From: an uncultured Oscillospiraceae bacterium
Lineage (GTDB): Bacteria; Bacillota; Clostridia; Oscillospirales; Oscillospiraceae
NCBI GenBank assembly: GCA_910587785.1
Contig: CAJUOA010000045.1
Coordinates: forward strand, 1 to 24,254
Length of the DNA: 24,254 nt
Direction of reading: 5' to 3'
In this document: positions 14,199 through 22,598 of the stretch, one piece after another
How positions within the stretch are numbered: position 1 is the stretch's first letter
Layout: each line of letters opens with the position of its first letter
Notes under the pieces: model-generated
Database searches by the model: none
The model's input: only the letters and a program-made list of their open reading frames with translations
Told to the model about the DNA's origin: nothing
Position numbers and translations under genes: made by a program

Positions 14199-14250
14199 GG
14201 GGTATTTTTCTTCCCGTGTGGAAACCGGGCTCCGGGAACCTGCTCCCCTC

Positions 14251-14293
14251 AAAAAATCTCCCCCTCCCGGCTTTCGCCGGGAGGGGGAGATTT
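14251..14293 (-). terminator. Strong Rho-independent terminator after fapA
   Basis: AAATCTCCCCCTCCCGGC (14254-14271) pairs perfectly with 14276-14293 around a 4-base loop. On the minus strand the stem is followed by a T-run to 14251. It starts four bases after the fapA stop. Confidence 0.95.
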
Positions 14294-14297
14294 CAAC

Positions 14298-16028
14298 TTA
14301 CATCAGGCAGATCTCGCCGCCAACGAGGGTGGCGATGCACTGCCGGGTCTCATAGTGGACCCGCAGCATGGATTCCCCGATGGAGATCACGGTCCCGGGG
14401 TAGACGATGCCGCCGGAGAGGCGGTACGCCCCCTCCTCCTCCCCCTGGGCCTGCTCAGAGAGGATCGCCATATCCTTCTCCAGGCGCTCCAGGCGCAGGT
14501 TGCACACCGACTGCTTCCGCTCCAGCGTGGACAGCCGGCTGCTCCTGGCCGGGCTCTCCGGCTGGAGCTCCGTGCGCTCGGTCTCCTCGTAGAGCTCCTG
14601 GAGCTCCGCATAGATGCTCTCCCGCTCGGCGTGCTCGTAGGGCAGGCCGCCCAGCAGGATGTTCGTCACACACTCGGACTTGGAGCCCACGATACTGGCG
14701 CTGACCTCGTGGGCGGCCCAGATCCTGCCGCCCATGATGGTCCCACGCCCGGAGCGGGCCTGGACCACGCCGTTGCAGTACACATCGCAGTTGACCAGGC
14801 AGTCCGTCTGTAGATTCTCCCGGACGCGGACGCAACAGTTCTCCATGTATTTCACAAAGAGATTCCTCTGGACCGTGATGGTGGCCTGCCCGTTGCCGAC
14901 CACGCCCTTGGCCACTACCAGATCACCTCCGGCCTCCACCGTCGCGGCCTCCACGATGCCGTCCACCATCACGTTCCCGATGGCCCGCACCGCAAAGCCG
15001 CTGCAGACGTCGCCGTGGATATGTACATCCCCGAAGAAGTTGATGTTCCCGGTGGAGAAATCGACGCTCCCGGGGATATCCAGGACCGGCTTGACCTGGA
15101 AGGCCCGGTTTTTGAACTCCACATGGCCGGAGAGCGTGGCGATGAGCGCGGTCCCGTCCTCGTTGAGCTCCGTATTGCGCCCCTTGGGCGGCACGGCGGG
15201 CTTGCCGTTTTTCGCGGGCACCTCCTTGCCCTGGACGGTGGTGCCGGGCTTGCCGGACAGGGAGGGCACGATCTCGCAGATGACCTCCCCCGCCTCCACG
15301 TTCTGCACCAGGTTCAGGGAGGTGTAGTCCACCCGGTCAAATTCGTCCACCGTGATCTCCCGCTTGATCTCCCGGCTGAACCGGTCGATGACGCCGCCGT
15401 CCTGCCCGTGGACAGGGGGGACGCCCTTGGCTGCCAGGAACAGGTGGAAATACCGGTCCCGGCTCTCCGGCATGGCCGCGATGGTCTCCTCTTCCAGGCC
15501 GTAGGTCACCTGGTTCTCCCGCAGGGCGGCGGAGAGGAGCTCCCGGTCCAGCTCCCTGCCGCTGCCCACCGGCGGGAAGACCAGCACCCACGCGGTCATC
15601 TGCCCCTGGGTAAGGAACACCGTCACCAGGGCGTCCATATTGGGCTGGGGGTCGTCCTCGTGCTTGGGCACGGCCTTGGCCACCCGCTGGTTGGACGCGG
15701 AGGTCACCGCCAGGCGCAGGCGGGGCAGCTCCTTTTCCAGCTCCCCGTCGCTGAGGGGCTGGGTCTGTCCCGGGGGCAGGCCCAGCCGCAATACCGGCGC
15801 GCTCAGCCACCCCGCCTGCTCCATCCGCAGGCCCCAGAGCCGGTTGATGGAGTGCTCCGGCGGGAGCTGGAGCAGAGCCGTGTCCAGGGGAGCCGGCTTG
15901 TACGCCTGCTCCTCCGGCTCCGCGTCCTCTCCCCCGTCAAGCAGCTTCTCCTCCGGCTCTTTCTCTTTTTTGCTCTCCTCGGACTCGCCGCCGAAGAGAC
16001 GGAACAGGATCGAATTTTTGAACGGCAT
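14298..16028 (-). CDS. FapA/DUF342 family protein
   Basis: A 576-residue protein. The N-terminal 50 residues are acidic and low-complexity (EESKKEKEPEEKLLDGGEDA). The middle carries the FapA signature: DYTSLNLVQNVEAGEVICEI, PSLSGKPGTTVQGKEVPAKN, and a long beta-rich stretch with repeated turns (GNINFFGDVHIHGDVCSGFA, GGDLVVAKGVVGNGQATITV), which DUF342 proteins fold into a right-handed beta-helix. A short coiled coil follows near the C-terminus. FapA proteins are suspected to take part in cell-surface or regulatory assemblies, but the function is not established. I use the ATG at 16028 (AGGAGG about 11 bases upstream) and not the GTG at 16040, which overlaps that site. It lies 63 bases after glnS on the same strand and could be co-transcribed. 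Confidence 0.85.
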   Translation of the reverse strand: MPFKNSILFRLFGGESEESKKEKEPEEKLLDGGEDAEPEEQAYKPAPLDTALLQLPPEHSINRLWGLRMEQAGWLSAPVLRLGLPPGQTQPLSDGELEKELPRLRLAVTSASNQRVAKAVPKHEDDPQPNMDALVTVFLTQGQMTAWVLVFPPVGSGRELDRELLSAALRENQVTYGLEEETIAAMPESRDRYFHLFLAAKGVPPVHGQDGGVIDRFSREIKREITVDEFDRVDYTSLNLVQNVEAGEVICEIVPSLSGKPGTTVQGKEVPAKNGKPAVPPKGRNTELNEDGTALIATLSGHVEFKNRAFQVKPVLDIPGSVDFSTGNINFFGDVHIHGDVCSGFAVRAIGNVMVDGIVEAATVEAGGDLVVAKGVVGNGQATITVQRNLFVKYMENCCVRVRENLQTDCLVNCDVYCNGVVQARSGRGTIMGGRIWAAHEVSASIVGSKSECVTNILLGGLPYEHAERESIYAELQELYEETERTELQPESPARSSRLSTLERKQSVCNLRLERLEKDMAILSEQAQGEEEGAYRLSGGIVYPGTVISIGESMLRVHYETRQCIATLVGGEICLM

Positions 16029-16091
16029 ACCTTCCAGCACCTCCTGTTTTTTTCAGGTCGCCTGATGGGAGCGATGGGAAAACGGTCCCTC

Positions 16092-17789
16092 CTACAGCTT
16101 GAAGCTGTCCTTGAGCCCCACGCTGCGGTTGAAGACCAGGTGCTCCGGGGAACTGTCCCTGCTGTCCGGGCAGAAGTAGCCCACACGCATGAACTGGAAC
16201 CGATCGCCGGGGGCGGCGTCCTTCAGGCCCGCCTCCAGCTTGCAGCCGGTGACCACCTCCAGGGAATCGGGGTTGAGGCAGTCTAAGAAATCCTTGTCCG
16301 CCGCGTCGGGGGCGGGGTCGGTGAAGAGATTGCCGTAGAGGCGGCACTCCGCATCCACAGCCGTGGCCGCGTCCACCCAGTGGATGGTAGCGCCCTTGAC
16401 CTTCCGGCCGTCGGCGGGATTGCCGCCCCGGCTCTCCGGGTCATAGGTGGCGAAAATCTCCACGATATTGCCGTTTTCGTCCTTTTTACAGCCTGTGCAG
16501 GTGATGAGATACGCCCCCTTCAGCCGGCACTCCATGCCGCCGGGGCACAGGCGCTTGTACTTGGGCACCGGCGCCTCCAGGAAGTCCTCCGCCTCCACGT
16601 ACAGCTCCCGGGAGAAGGAGATGGTCCGGGTGCCGTCCTCCGGGCGGTTGGGGTTGTTCTCCACCTCGAAGGTCTCGCTCTGTCCCTCGGGGTAGTTGGT
16701 GAGGGTCAGCTTCACCGGGCGGATCACCGCCATGACCCGCTGGGCGGTCTCGTTGAGGTCCTCCCGCAGGCAGTGCTCCAAAAAGGCGTACTCCACGGTG
16801 CTAGCGGCCTTAGCCACGCCGATGCGCTCGCAGAAATTGCGGATGGAGGCCGGGGTGTAGCCCCGGCGGCGCATCCCGCGCAGGGTGGGCATCCGGGGAT
16901 CGTCCCAGCCGGAGACCCGGCCCTCCTCCACCAGGAGGCGGAGCTTGCGCTTGCTCATGACGGTGTAATTGATGCCCAGGCGGGCGAACTCGATCTGCCG
17001 GGGCTTGGCGGGCAGGCCGCAGTTGTTGATGACCCAGTCGTAGAGGGGCCGGTGGGCCTCAAACTCCAGGGAGCACAGGGAGTGGGTGATGCCCTCCAGG
17101 GCGTCCTGGATGGGGTGGGCGAAGTCGTACATGGGGTAGATGCACCACTTGTCTCCCTGCCGGTGGTGGTGGGTGTGGTTGATCCGGTAGATCGCCGGGT
17201 CGCGCATGTTGAAGTTGCCGCTGGTCAGGTCGATCTTGGCCCGCAGGGTCATGGCCCCGTTGGGGAACTCCCCGGCCCGCATCCGGCGGAAGAGGTCCAG
17301 GCTCTCCTCCACGGGCCGGTCCCGCCAGGGGGAGCGGGCGGGGGTGTTCACGTCCCCCCGGTACTCCTTGAACTCCTCCGGCGTCAGCTCGCAGACGTAG
17401 GCCAGGCCCTTCTTGATGAGGCCCTCGGCCAGCTCGTAGGTCTTCTCAAAGTAGTCGCTCCCGTAGAACAGCCGGTCCCCCCAGTCGAACCCCAGCCAGT
17501 GGATGTCCTCCTGGATGGCGTCCACGAACTCCACGTCCTCCTTGGCGGGGTTGGTATCGTCAAAGCGGAGGTTGCAGAGCCCTCCGTACTTCTCGGCGGT
17601 GCTGAAGTTGATGCACAGCGCCTTGCAGTGGCCGATGTGCAGGTAGCCGTTGGGCTCCGGGGGAAAACGGGTATGGACGGTCATGCCCTGGAACCGGCCC
17701 CCCTCTGCGATGTCTTCGTCGATGAACTGGTGGATGAAATGCTTGCTCTCGGCCTCCTCGGTCAGGGGGGCCTTGGTCTCTTCGGCCAT
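16092..17789 (-). CDS. glnS: Glutaminyl-tRNA synthetase
   Basis: The 565-residue protein matches class I GlnRS over its full length. It has FPPEPNGYLHIGHCKA with the HIGH motif at residues 51-54, the GlnRS-type FDDTNPAKEDVEFVD (76-90), the KMSKS-equivalent VMSKRK at 277-282, and a C-terminal anticodon-binding beta-barrel region (from about residue 340). It charges tRNA-Gln directly in the cytoplasm; Firmicutes often use the GatCAB route as well or instead, so a GlnRS gene hints at either mixed use or acquisition by transfer at some point. AAAGGAG precedes the ATG, and the promoter is at 17844-17872. Confidence 0.97.
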   Translation of the reverse strand: MAEETKAPLTEEAESKHFIHQFIDEDIAEGGRFQGMTVHTRFPPEPNGYLHIGHCKALCINFSTAEKYGGLCNLRFDDTNPAKEDVEFVDAIQEDIHWLGFDWGDRLFYGSDYFEKTYELAEGLIKKGLAYVCELTPEEFKEYRGDVNTPARSPWRDRPVEESLDLFRRMRAGEFPNGAMTLRAKIDLTSGNFNMRDPAIYRINHTHHHRQGDKWCIYPMYDFAHPIQDALEGITHSLCSLEFEAHRPLYDWVINNCGLPAKPRQIEFARLGINYTVMSKRKLRLLVEEGRVSGWDDPRMPTLRGMRRRGYTPASIRNFCERIGVAKAASTVEYAFLEHCLREDLNETAQRVMAVIRPVKLTLTNYPEGQSETFEVENNPNRPEDGTRTISFSRELYVEAEDFLEAPVPKYKRLCPGGMECRLKGAYLITCTGCKKDENGNIVEIFATYDPESRGGNPADGRKVKGATIHWVDAATAVDAECRLYGNLFTDPAPDAADKDFLDCLNPDSLEVVTGCKLEAGLKDAAPGDRFQFMRVGYFCPDSRDSSPEHLVFNRSVGLKDSFKL

Positions 17790-17843
17790 GTCGTCACTCT
17801 CCTTTGTTGTTATTATGAAAAATCGCCCAAAATGGACGGTTTT

Positions 17844-17872
17844 ATTATACCGGGTAGCGGCGAAAAAGGCAA
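17844..17872 (-). promoter_or_regulatory. Sigma-A promoter of glnS
   Basis: On the minus strand TTGCCT (17867-17872) and TATAAT (17844-17849) are separated by 17 bases, about 54 bases before the start codon. No T-box leader (no AGGGTGGNACCGCG-type motif) is present in this short leader. Confidence 0.85.
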
Positions 17873-17907
17873 GAGGGGATTGAAATTTTTCTCAAAAATA
17901 CAACCTT

Positions 17908-18993
17908 TTATCCTTCCTCCCCGCGGTAGAGCGCTCTTATGCGCGGTATCCGGGCCGGATCGTCGGAGAAATTGGACAGCCCGCCCGCCTGGCTCATAGA
18001 GCCGATGAGGGGCACGCCCTCCAGCGCCGTGCCCCGCAGGGCCTCCGACGCGGCCTCCGCGAACCGCTCCGCCCGGATCACCCGGATGTCCCTTCCGAAA
18101 TAGCCCTCCACCCGGAAGTCCACCGGCGGCGTGACGCCGCTCTCGTTGTGGAGCTCCGCCGTGAGGGCCTGGGCCCGGACCAGGTGCTTTTCCCGCTCCT
18201 CCGGAGCCTCCGCAGAGAGGGCGGTGCGGAGGGCCTCCTTCAGCGCCCCGCCCACGTCCAGCCGGGAGAAAGCGGTGCCGAACCACTTGCTGTAGGGCGC
18301 GTAGGTCTCCCGGTACAGGAAACACAGCCGCATGAGCCGTTCGCAGATCCTGGCGCAGAGGATGCGGGCCCCGATGCCGTCCCCGCAGTCCCCGCAGCGC
18401 CGGGGGAACGCCTGCTCCGAGGCGATGATGTCCCAGCTGGAGGCGATGAGGTAGAGCCGCACCTCCCGGGGATAGTACCGCAGGGGCGCCAGCCGCTCCC
18501 TCATGCCCAGACCGTCCACGAAGAGCTCCCCGGCGTTCAGGGACAGCAGGCGGTGCTCTGAGAAGGCCAGCCAGTCCGCCGGACGGAGGTCTGAAAGCCG
18601 GGAGGTCCCCAGCCGCTCCTCCAAAAACCCGTCCACCGTCCGGATGAAGATCAGCGGCCGCACCGGCCCCCGGTCCACGAATTCCGGGTGCTGGACCCCG
18701 CCGTCATCGGGGTCCGGGGCCGTGAAGTTGACGCTGAAGCCCTGATAGGTGCAGGGCAGATGCTCCGAGAGGGCGGTGAGGACCGCCTCCCCCAGTTCGA
18801 TATCCTCCTCCCGGAGGAAGAGGTAGAACCGGGGGCCCCACATGTGGTCCCGGGAGACCGCGTCGTCGTACCCCAGGACGTCGGAACCGTAGCCGATGAG
18901 CCCGGCGGAGTACGTGAGGCCGGGAAAGTACTGGTCCATGATAGGCTTCATCGTCTCAAAAAAGAACCCCCGGCACAGATCGAGTCCCTTCAC
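17908..18993 (-). CDS. DUF4037 nucleotidyltransferase-like protein
   Basis: The 361-residue protein carries GYGSDVLGYDDAVSRDHMWG (residues 35-54), a GS...D...D pattern like the active-site strand of nucleotidyltransferase-fold enzymes, and a long helical C-terminal half (RICERLMRLCFLYRETYAPY, KWFGTAFSRL), as in DUF4037. The activity of this family is not established; relatives include aminoglycoside and RNA nucleotidyltransferases. Its ATG overlaps the rqcH stop by four bases (18990-18993), so its translation is coupled to that of rqcH. Downstream, at 17790-17907, lies the glnS promoter region. The coupling to ribosome quality-control genes is the best available clue to its role. Confidence 0.8.
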   Translation of the reverse strand: MKGLDLCRGFFFETMKPIMDQYFPGLTYSAGLIGYGSDVLGYDDAVSRDHMWGPRFYLFLREEDIELGEAVLTALSEHLPCTYQGFSVNFTAPDPDDGGVQHPEFVDRGPVRPLIFIRTVDGFLEERLGTSRLSDLRPADWLAFSEHRLLSLNAGELFVDGLGMRERLAPLRYYPREVRLYLIASSWDIIASEQAFPRRCGDCGDGIGARILCARICERLMRLCFLYRETYAPYSKWFGTAFSRLDVGGALKEALRTALSAEAPEEREKHLVRAQALTAELHNESGVTPPVDFRVEGYFGRDIRVIRAERFAEAASEALRGTALEGVPLIGSMSQAGGLSNFSDDPARIPRIRALYRGEEG

Positions 18994-20735
18994 TTTTTCT
19001 CCTCCAGCGCCTTCACCAGCGCCTCGCTGGGCGTGACATAGGCGGTCTGGTAGGGGTCGTAGACCACCATGCCGGGCCGTGCGCCCGCCGGTTTTTTCAC
19101 ATTCTTCACCTGGGTGTAGTCCACGGCCACCTGACCGCCCTCTCTGCCCTGGGAGAACCAGGCCGCAAGGCCCGCCGCCTCGGTGAGGGACTGCTTGTCC
19201 GGCTCCCTCCCCCCGGCGCAGAGGATCACATGGGACCCATGGATGCGCTGGGTGTGGAACCAGTAGTCGGACTTGAACGCCTCCTTGGTCAGCTGGTCGT
19301 TCTGCTGGTTGCTCCGGCCCACCAGGATGCGGAAGCCCCCGCTGGAGCGGAACACCCTGGGCCTGCTGGGCCCCCGGCGGGGCTCCTTCTTTCCGCTGTC
19401 CCGGTTTTTCAGGTATCCGGCCTCCCGCAGCTCCCGGCGGATGTCGGCGAAGTCCTGCTCCGTCTCCGCCCGGGTCAGCTCGTCCAGGACGCTCTCCAGC
19501 CAGTCCCGCTCCCGCCGGGCGATGGCCATCTGCTCGGTGAGATAGCGCTCCGCCGTCTTGGCCTTGCTGTAGCGCTTGAAGTACTTGGCCGCGTTCTGCT
19601 GGGGCGTCAGGAGGGGGTCCAGGGGGATGTCCACCAGCGGACAGCCCTCCTCATAGTAGTTTTCCGCCTGCAGGCGGCTGAGCCCCTTCTCCATCCGGTA
19701 GAGGTTGGCGGTGATGAGCTCGCCGCAGATGCGGAGCTTGTCCCGGTCCTGGGTCTGGGCGTACTCCTTCTCTTGCAGGGCCAGTTTGCGCTTCGCCCGG
19801 TCCCGGGCGTTGGAGGCGGCGCGCTGGAGGTCCGCACCCCGCTGCCGCACCCGCTCGGCCTGCTCCTTCCGCTCGTAGAAGGCGTCCAGCATGGGGGAGA
19901 ACTTCTCCCACGCCTCCCCCTCCGCCGCGCCGCCGTACTGACGGACGGGCAGGTAGGAGAAGTCCCAGGGCGCGCCGTCTCTGGTGAGGAGGCAGGGGAC
20001 GAACCGCTCCTCCTTCACTGCCGCCTGCCAGGCGAAGAAGGCCCGCTTCAAGCCCTCCCGGGCCTCCGGGGTGAAAAGCCGGGCTCCCGCGTCCCCCGCC
20101 GAAAAGGCGATCTCCCGGCAGACCAGCGGCGACATGCCGAAGAAGTGGTCCAGGAGGAACCGCTCCGCCTCCTGTTCAGGGCTTGCGGCGTCCAGGAGGC
20201 GGTCGAAGTCCCCCTCCTCTGTCTCCAGCGGGTCCGCCTTCTCCTGGGCCGGGGGCAGGCGGTAGAAGAGCCCCGGCAGGACCTGCCGCTTCTCGCTCAT
20301 CTCCATGTCCACCCGGCGCAGGCAGTCAATAATGCGGCCCTCCCCGTCCAGGAGAATCAGGTTGGAGTAGCGGCCCATACACTCGATGACCAGGGACCGC
20401 CGCCCCGGCTCCCCCAGCTCGTCCACGATGTCCAATTCCAGGATCACCGCCCGCTCCAGGCCGGGCTGCCGGATGTCCGCGATGCGGGCGCTACCCAGGT
20501 GCTTGCGCAGGAGCATACAGAACATGGGCGGCGCGGCGGGGTTCTCCCGGCTCAGGGCGGTCAGGTGGATGCGGGCCTGATTGGCCCCGGCGCAGAGGAG
20601 CAGTTTTTTGTTCCCCCGCAGGGTCAGGATGACCTGGTCCCGGGCGGGCTGCTGGATCTTCTCCACCCGAAGGCCCACAATCTCCTGCCGCAGCTCCCGG
20701 ACGATGCCGGTCAGGCAGATGGCGTCAAGTGGCAT
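18990..20735 (-). CDS. rqcH: Ribosome-associated quality-control protein RqcH (NFACT family)
   Basis: The 581-residue protein has NFACT-N (from LDAICLTGIVRELRQEIVGL at the start), a central coiled coil, and NFACT-R near the C-terminus (YWFHTQRIHGSHVILCAGG from residue 491). RqcH binds stalled 50S subunits and adds C-terminal alanine tails with RqcP. At the position where B. subtilis RqcH has the Asp-Arg pair essential for tailing, this protein reads GLERAV (Glu94-Arg95). That may be a conservative variant rather than loss. Older annotations call the family fibronectin-binding proteins. The start overlaps the end of mrnC by 11 bases, and the end overlaps the DUF4037 start by four, so the three genes form one tight operon. 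Confidence 0.93.
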   Translation of the reverse strand: MPLDAICLTGIVRELRQEIVGLRVEKIQQPARDQVILTLRGNKKLLLCAGANQARIHLTALSRENPAAPPMFCMLLRKHLGSARIADIRQPGLERAVILELDIVDELGEPGRRSLVIECMGRYSNLILLDGEGRIIDCLRRVDMEMSEKRQVLPGLFYRLPPAQEKADPLETEEGDFDRLLDAASPEQEAERFLLDHFFGMSPLVCREIAFSAGDAGARLFTPEAREGLKRAFFAWQAAVKEERFVPCLLTRDGAPWDFSYLPVRQYGGAAEGEAWEKFSPMLDAFYERKEQAERVRQRGADLQRAASNARDRAKRKLALQEKEYAQTQDRDKLRICGELITANLYRMEKGLSRLQAENYYEEGCPLVDIPLDPLLTPQQNAAKYFKRYSKAKTAERYLTEQMAIARRERDWLESVLDELTRAETEQDFADIRRELREAGYLKNRDSGKKEPRRGPSRPRVFRSSGGFRILVGRSNQQNDQLTKEAFKSDYWFHTQRIHGSHVILCAGGREPDKQSLTEAAGLAAWFSQGREGGQVAVDYTQVKNVKKPAGARPGMVVYDPYQTAYVTPSEALVKALEEKK

Positions 20736-21141
20736 GGCCGTCCTCCTCCATCATGGCGGCGAAGAGCTGGTTGATCCGCTCCCGCCGGCCGTGTAAATAC
20801 AGGTATCCCAAAAGGCACTCCAGCGCCGTGGCCCGGAGGTAGTCCGTGCGGCTGGCGCTGTGGGGGATGGTGTTGACGTGGGCGTTGCGCCCCCGCTTGA
20901 AGACCGTCAGCTCCTCCTCTGTCAGCATGGGCAGGATGCGCTCCGCACGCTCCGCCTGGGCCTGGGCCCGCACCAGCTCCACTGCCGCCCGGTGGAGCCC
21001 CTTGCCCGTGGCCTTGCCGTGGACGCAGAGGTAGCTCCGGGCCAAAAGCTCGTAGACCGCGTCCCCCAAGTGGGCCAGGCCGATGCTGCTGATGGCCCGG
21101 ACCTCGTCCTCCGGCAGGTGCAGGGAAAAATAATCTTCCAT
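20725..21141 (-). CDS. mrnC: Mini-ribonuclease 3
   Basis: The 138-residue protein is a ribonuclease III catalytic domain without the double-stranded RNA-binding domain. It has IGLAHLGDAVYELLARSYL with catalytic Asp27, FKRGRNAHVNTIPHSASRTD (nearly identical to the family's central motif), and RATALECLLGYLYLHG near the end. Mini-III trims 23S rRNA ends in Firmicutes and acts with ribosomal protein L3 as cofactor. The ATG ending at 21141 has GGAG six bases upstream; the longer frame to 21219 would translate the intergenic hairpins and is rejected. It is the first gene of the overlapping mrnC-rqcH-DUF4037 unit. Confidence 0.93.
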   Translation of the reverse strand: MEDYFSLHLPEDEVRAISSIGLAHLGDAVYELLARSYLCVHGKATGKGLHRAAVELVRAQAQAERAERILPMLTEEELTVFKRGRNAHVNTIPHSASRTDYLRATALECLLGYLYLHGRRERINQLFAAMMEEDGHAT

Positions 21142-21170
21142 AGTGTTCTCCAGATTTTTACGAATGAATG

Positions 21171-21233
21171 TTGGGCTTCGCCCAAACCCAGCAGGGGCCT
21201 TGCCCCTGCACCCCACCACCTTTGAAAAGGTGG
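21171..21233. repeat. Three tandem hairpins between the fusion gene and mrnC (includes copy 2 of the bipartite element)
   Basis: TTGGGC/GCCCAA (21171-21185), GCAGGGGC/GCCCCTGC (21191-21209) and CCACCTT/AAGGTGG (21216-21233) follow each other within 63 bases. The last two, with ACCCC between them, have the same layout as the hairpin pair at 5786-5839. They probably end transcription of the fusion gene, and may be members of an intergenic repeat family. No clear promoter for mrnC is visible here. Confidence 0.6.
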
Positions 21234-21257
21234 ACGAAACTTTTGGTTTACGCTTCG

Positions 21258-22394
21258 CTATCTCCTATCGCGGCCCAGGTACTCCTCCGCCGCCAGCAGG
21301 ACCTCCTCGTCGGAGGCGTACGTCACCAGCTCCCGGGCCTCCCGGAGGGGGAACCAGCCCAGGTCCGCGATCTCCTCCTCCTGGGCGTGCTCCCGGCCCC
21401 CGGACATCCGGGCGGTAAAAAAGACCACGTCCTTGACCACCCCCGGCTTGGGGTAGAAGGTGACGGTGCGGCGGAATCCGGTGTCGATGTCCGCCGTGAG
21501 GCCCGTCTCCTCCAGGATCTCCCGGGCGGCGGTCTCGGCCTCCTGTTCCCCCTGCTCCACATGGCCCTTGGGGAAGCTCCAGTGTCCGCCGTTGTGCCGG
21601 GCCAGGAGGTACTCCCGCGCCCCTCCGGCGTCCCGCCAGACCACCGCGCCGCAGCTCTTCTCCTCCGCCGCCTTCTCAAACACGCCGCCGTCCCCCCAGG
21701 TCCAGGCACCGCCGTGGGCCCCCAGCTCGAAGTGGAGCTTCGCGATCCCCAGGTCCACCAGGGCGAAGGGCCCCTCCCGGGTCAGCTCCCCCCGGACGGC
21801 CCCGTCCGCCTCCCAGCGGAAGCGGACGCCCTGCTTGTTCGCGGCGGAGGGGGCCCGCTGTACGGCCTCGATCCCGGCGGCGAACCAGGCCGGGGCCCGG
21901 TCCAGGCCCTCGGAGAGCTCCGCGGCGCTCCTGGTCTCCCGGTGGCCCCACCGCCGGAGCAGGGCCTCCCGCCCCGCACGGGTCTCCGCCGTATGGCCCA
22001 CGGAGGCCGCGCAGACCAGTTCCTCCCCCTGGGCGAGGAACGCCAAGCACGCCTCCCGGTCGTAGGTGCCCCCCACCCAGCAGGTGCCAAGGCCCATGTC
22101 CGCGGCGGTGAGGAGCAGCTCCTCGCCGAAATAGCCGCACTTCTCCTCCAGGTCCTCCAGCTCCCGGGGACCGGCGAAGAGAAAGTAGTTTTGTACTCCC
22201 GAGAGGATGCCCCGGGTCTTCTCCGGGTCGCTGAAGGGCTCCGGCCGTCCGCAGATGAGCTGGACATGGAGCCCGGAGCGCTGGTTGCACCGGGCAATGG
22301 CCTTGCCCAGCTGGCGGCGCTGTTCCTCGCTGATGGGGTCGGGCAGATAGGTGCGCAGGGAGCTTCTGATGGAGATGGCTTCGCTTAACGTCAT
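21258..22394 (-). CDS. Nitroreductase-family protein fused to a NUDIX hydrolase
   Basis: The ATG ending at 22394 follows AGGAGGA (22400-22406) and gives 378 residues. Residues 1-245 match the putative nitroreductase family of the TM1586 type (SIRSSLRTYLPDPISEEQRR, TAADMGLGTCWVGGTYDRE and a second half with RAPSAANKQGVRFRW). Residues about 246-378 are a NUDIX domain with a perfect GX5EX7REUXEEXGU box: Gly277, Glu283, Arg291-Glu292, Glu295-Glu296 and Gly298. NUDIX proteins cleave nucleoside diphosphate derivatives; diadenosine tetraphosphate-type substrates fit the WSFPKGHVEQGE surroundings. The gene starts from its own promoter (22460-22487) and ends at tandem hairpins. A repair or detoxification role linking flavin chemistry to nucleotide clean-up is inference. 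Confidence 0.85.
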   Translation of the reverse strand: MTLSEAISIRSSLRTYLPDPISEEQRRQLGKAIARCNQRSGLHVQLICGRPEPFSDPEKTRGILSGVQNYFLFAGPRELEDLEEKCGYFGEELLLTAADMGLGTCWVGGTYDREACLAFLAQGEELVCAASVGHTAETRAGREALLRRWGHRETRSAAELSEGLDRAPAWFAAGIEAVQRAPSAANKQGVRFRWEADGAVRGELTREGPFALVDLGIAKLHFELGAHGGAWTWGDGGVFEKAAEEKSCGAVVWRDAGGAREYLLARHNGGHWSFPKGHVEQGEQEAETAAREILEETGLTADIDTGFRRTVTFYPKPGVVKDVVFFTARMSGGREHAQEEEIADLGWFPLREARELVTYASDEEVLLAAEEYLGRDRR

Positions 22395-22459
22395 GTGGGT
22401 CCTCCTCTTCCTCCCGTCCGCGCCGGACCGGCGCGGACGGCTCATTTGTTTATGGCTTT

Positions 22460-22487
22460 AGTATAACATACCTGACGGGGAAGTCAA
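22460..22487 (-). promoter_or_regulatory. Sigma-A promoter of the nitroreductase-NUDIX gene
   Basis: On the minus strand TTGACT (22482-22487) and TATACT (22460-22465) are separated by 16 bases, about 65 bases before the start codon. Confidence 0.8.
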
Positions 22488-22501
22488 TTCATTTGCTGGA
22501 G

Positions 22502-22523
22502 GAGTTTTCTCCGAGTTTTCTCC
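22502..22523. repeat. 11-bp tandem repeat, two copies
   Basis: GAGTTTTCTCC occurs twice without a gap (22502-22512 and 22513-22523), between the divergent promoters. It could be an operator or simple slippage. Confidence 0.5.
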
Positions 22524-22548
22524 GGGACGCGCACGGAGGAAAAGGCTC

Positions 22549-22577
22549 TGGACAAATTGGGGAAGATATCATAATAA
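22549..22577 (+). promoter_or_regulatory. Possible promoter before the GTPase pseudogene
   Basis: TGGACA (22549-22554) and TAATAA (22572-22577) are 17 bases apart. The match is moderate, and the gene behind it is broken. Confidence 0.35.
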
Positions 22578-22598
22578 TGCGGACGAATCCTGCCGTAT

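Noticed and set aside
16029..16040. GTG start for fapA
   Set aside because: The codon overlaps the AGGAGG that serves the ATG at 16028.
12907..20774. Several long + strand frames (12907-14355, 15015-16286, 16380-17999, 19230-20774)
   Set aside because: All are antisense shadows of araC-type, fapA, glnS and rqcH genes.
21142..21219. N-terminal extension of Mini-ribonuclease 3
   Set aside because: It would translate the tandem hairpins, has no ribosome binding site, and the family begins close to the inner Met.
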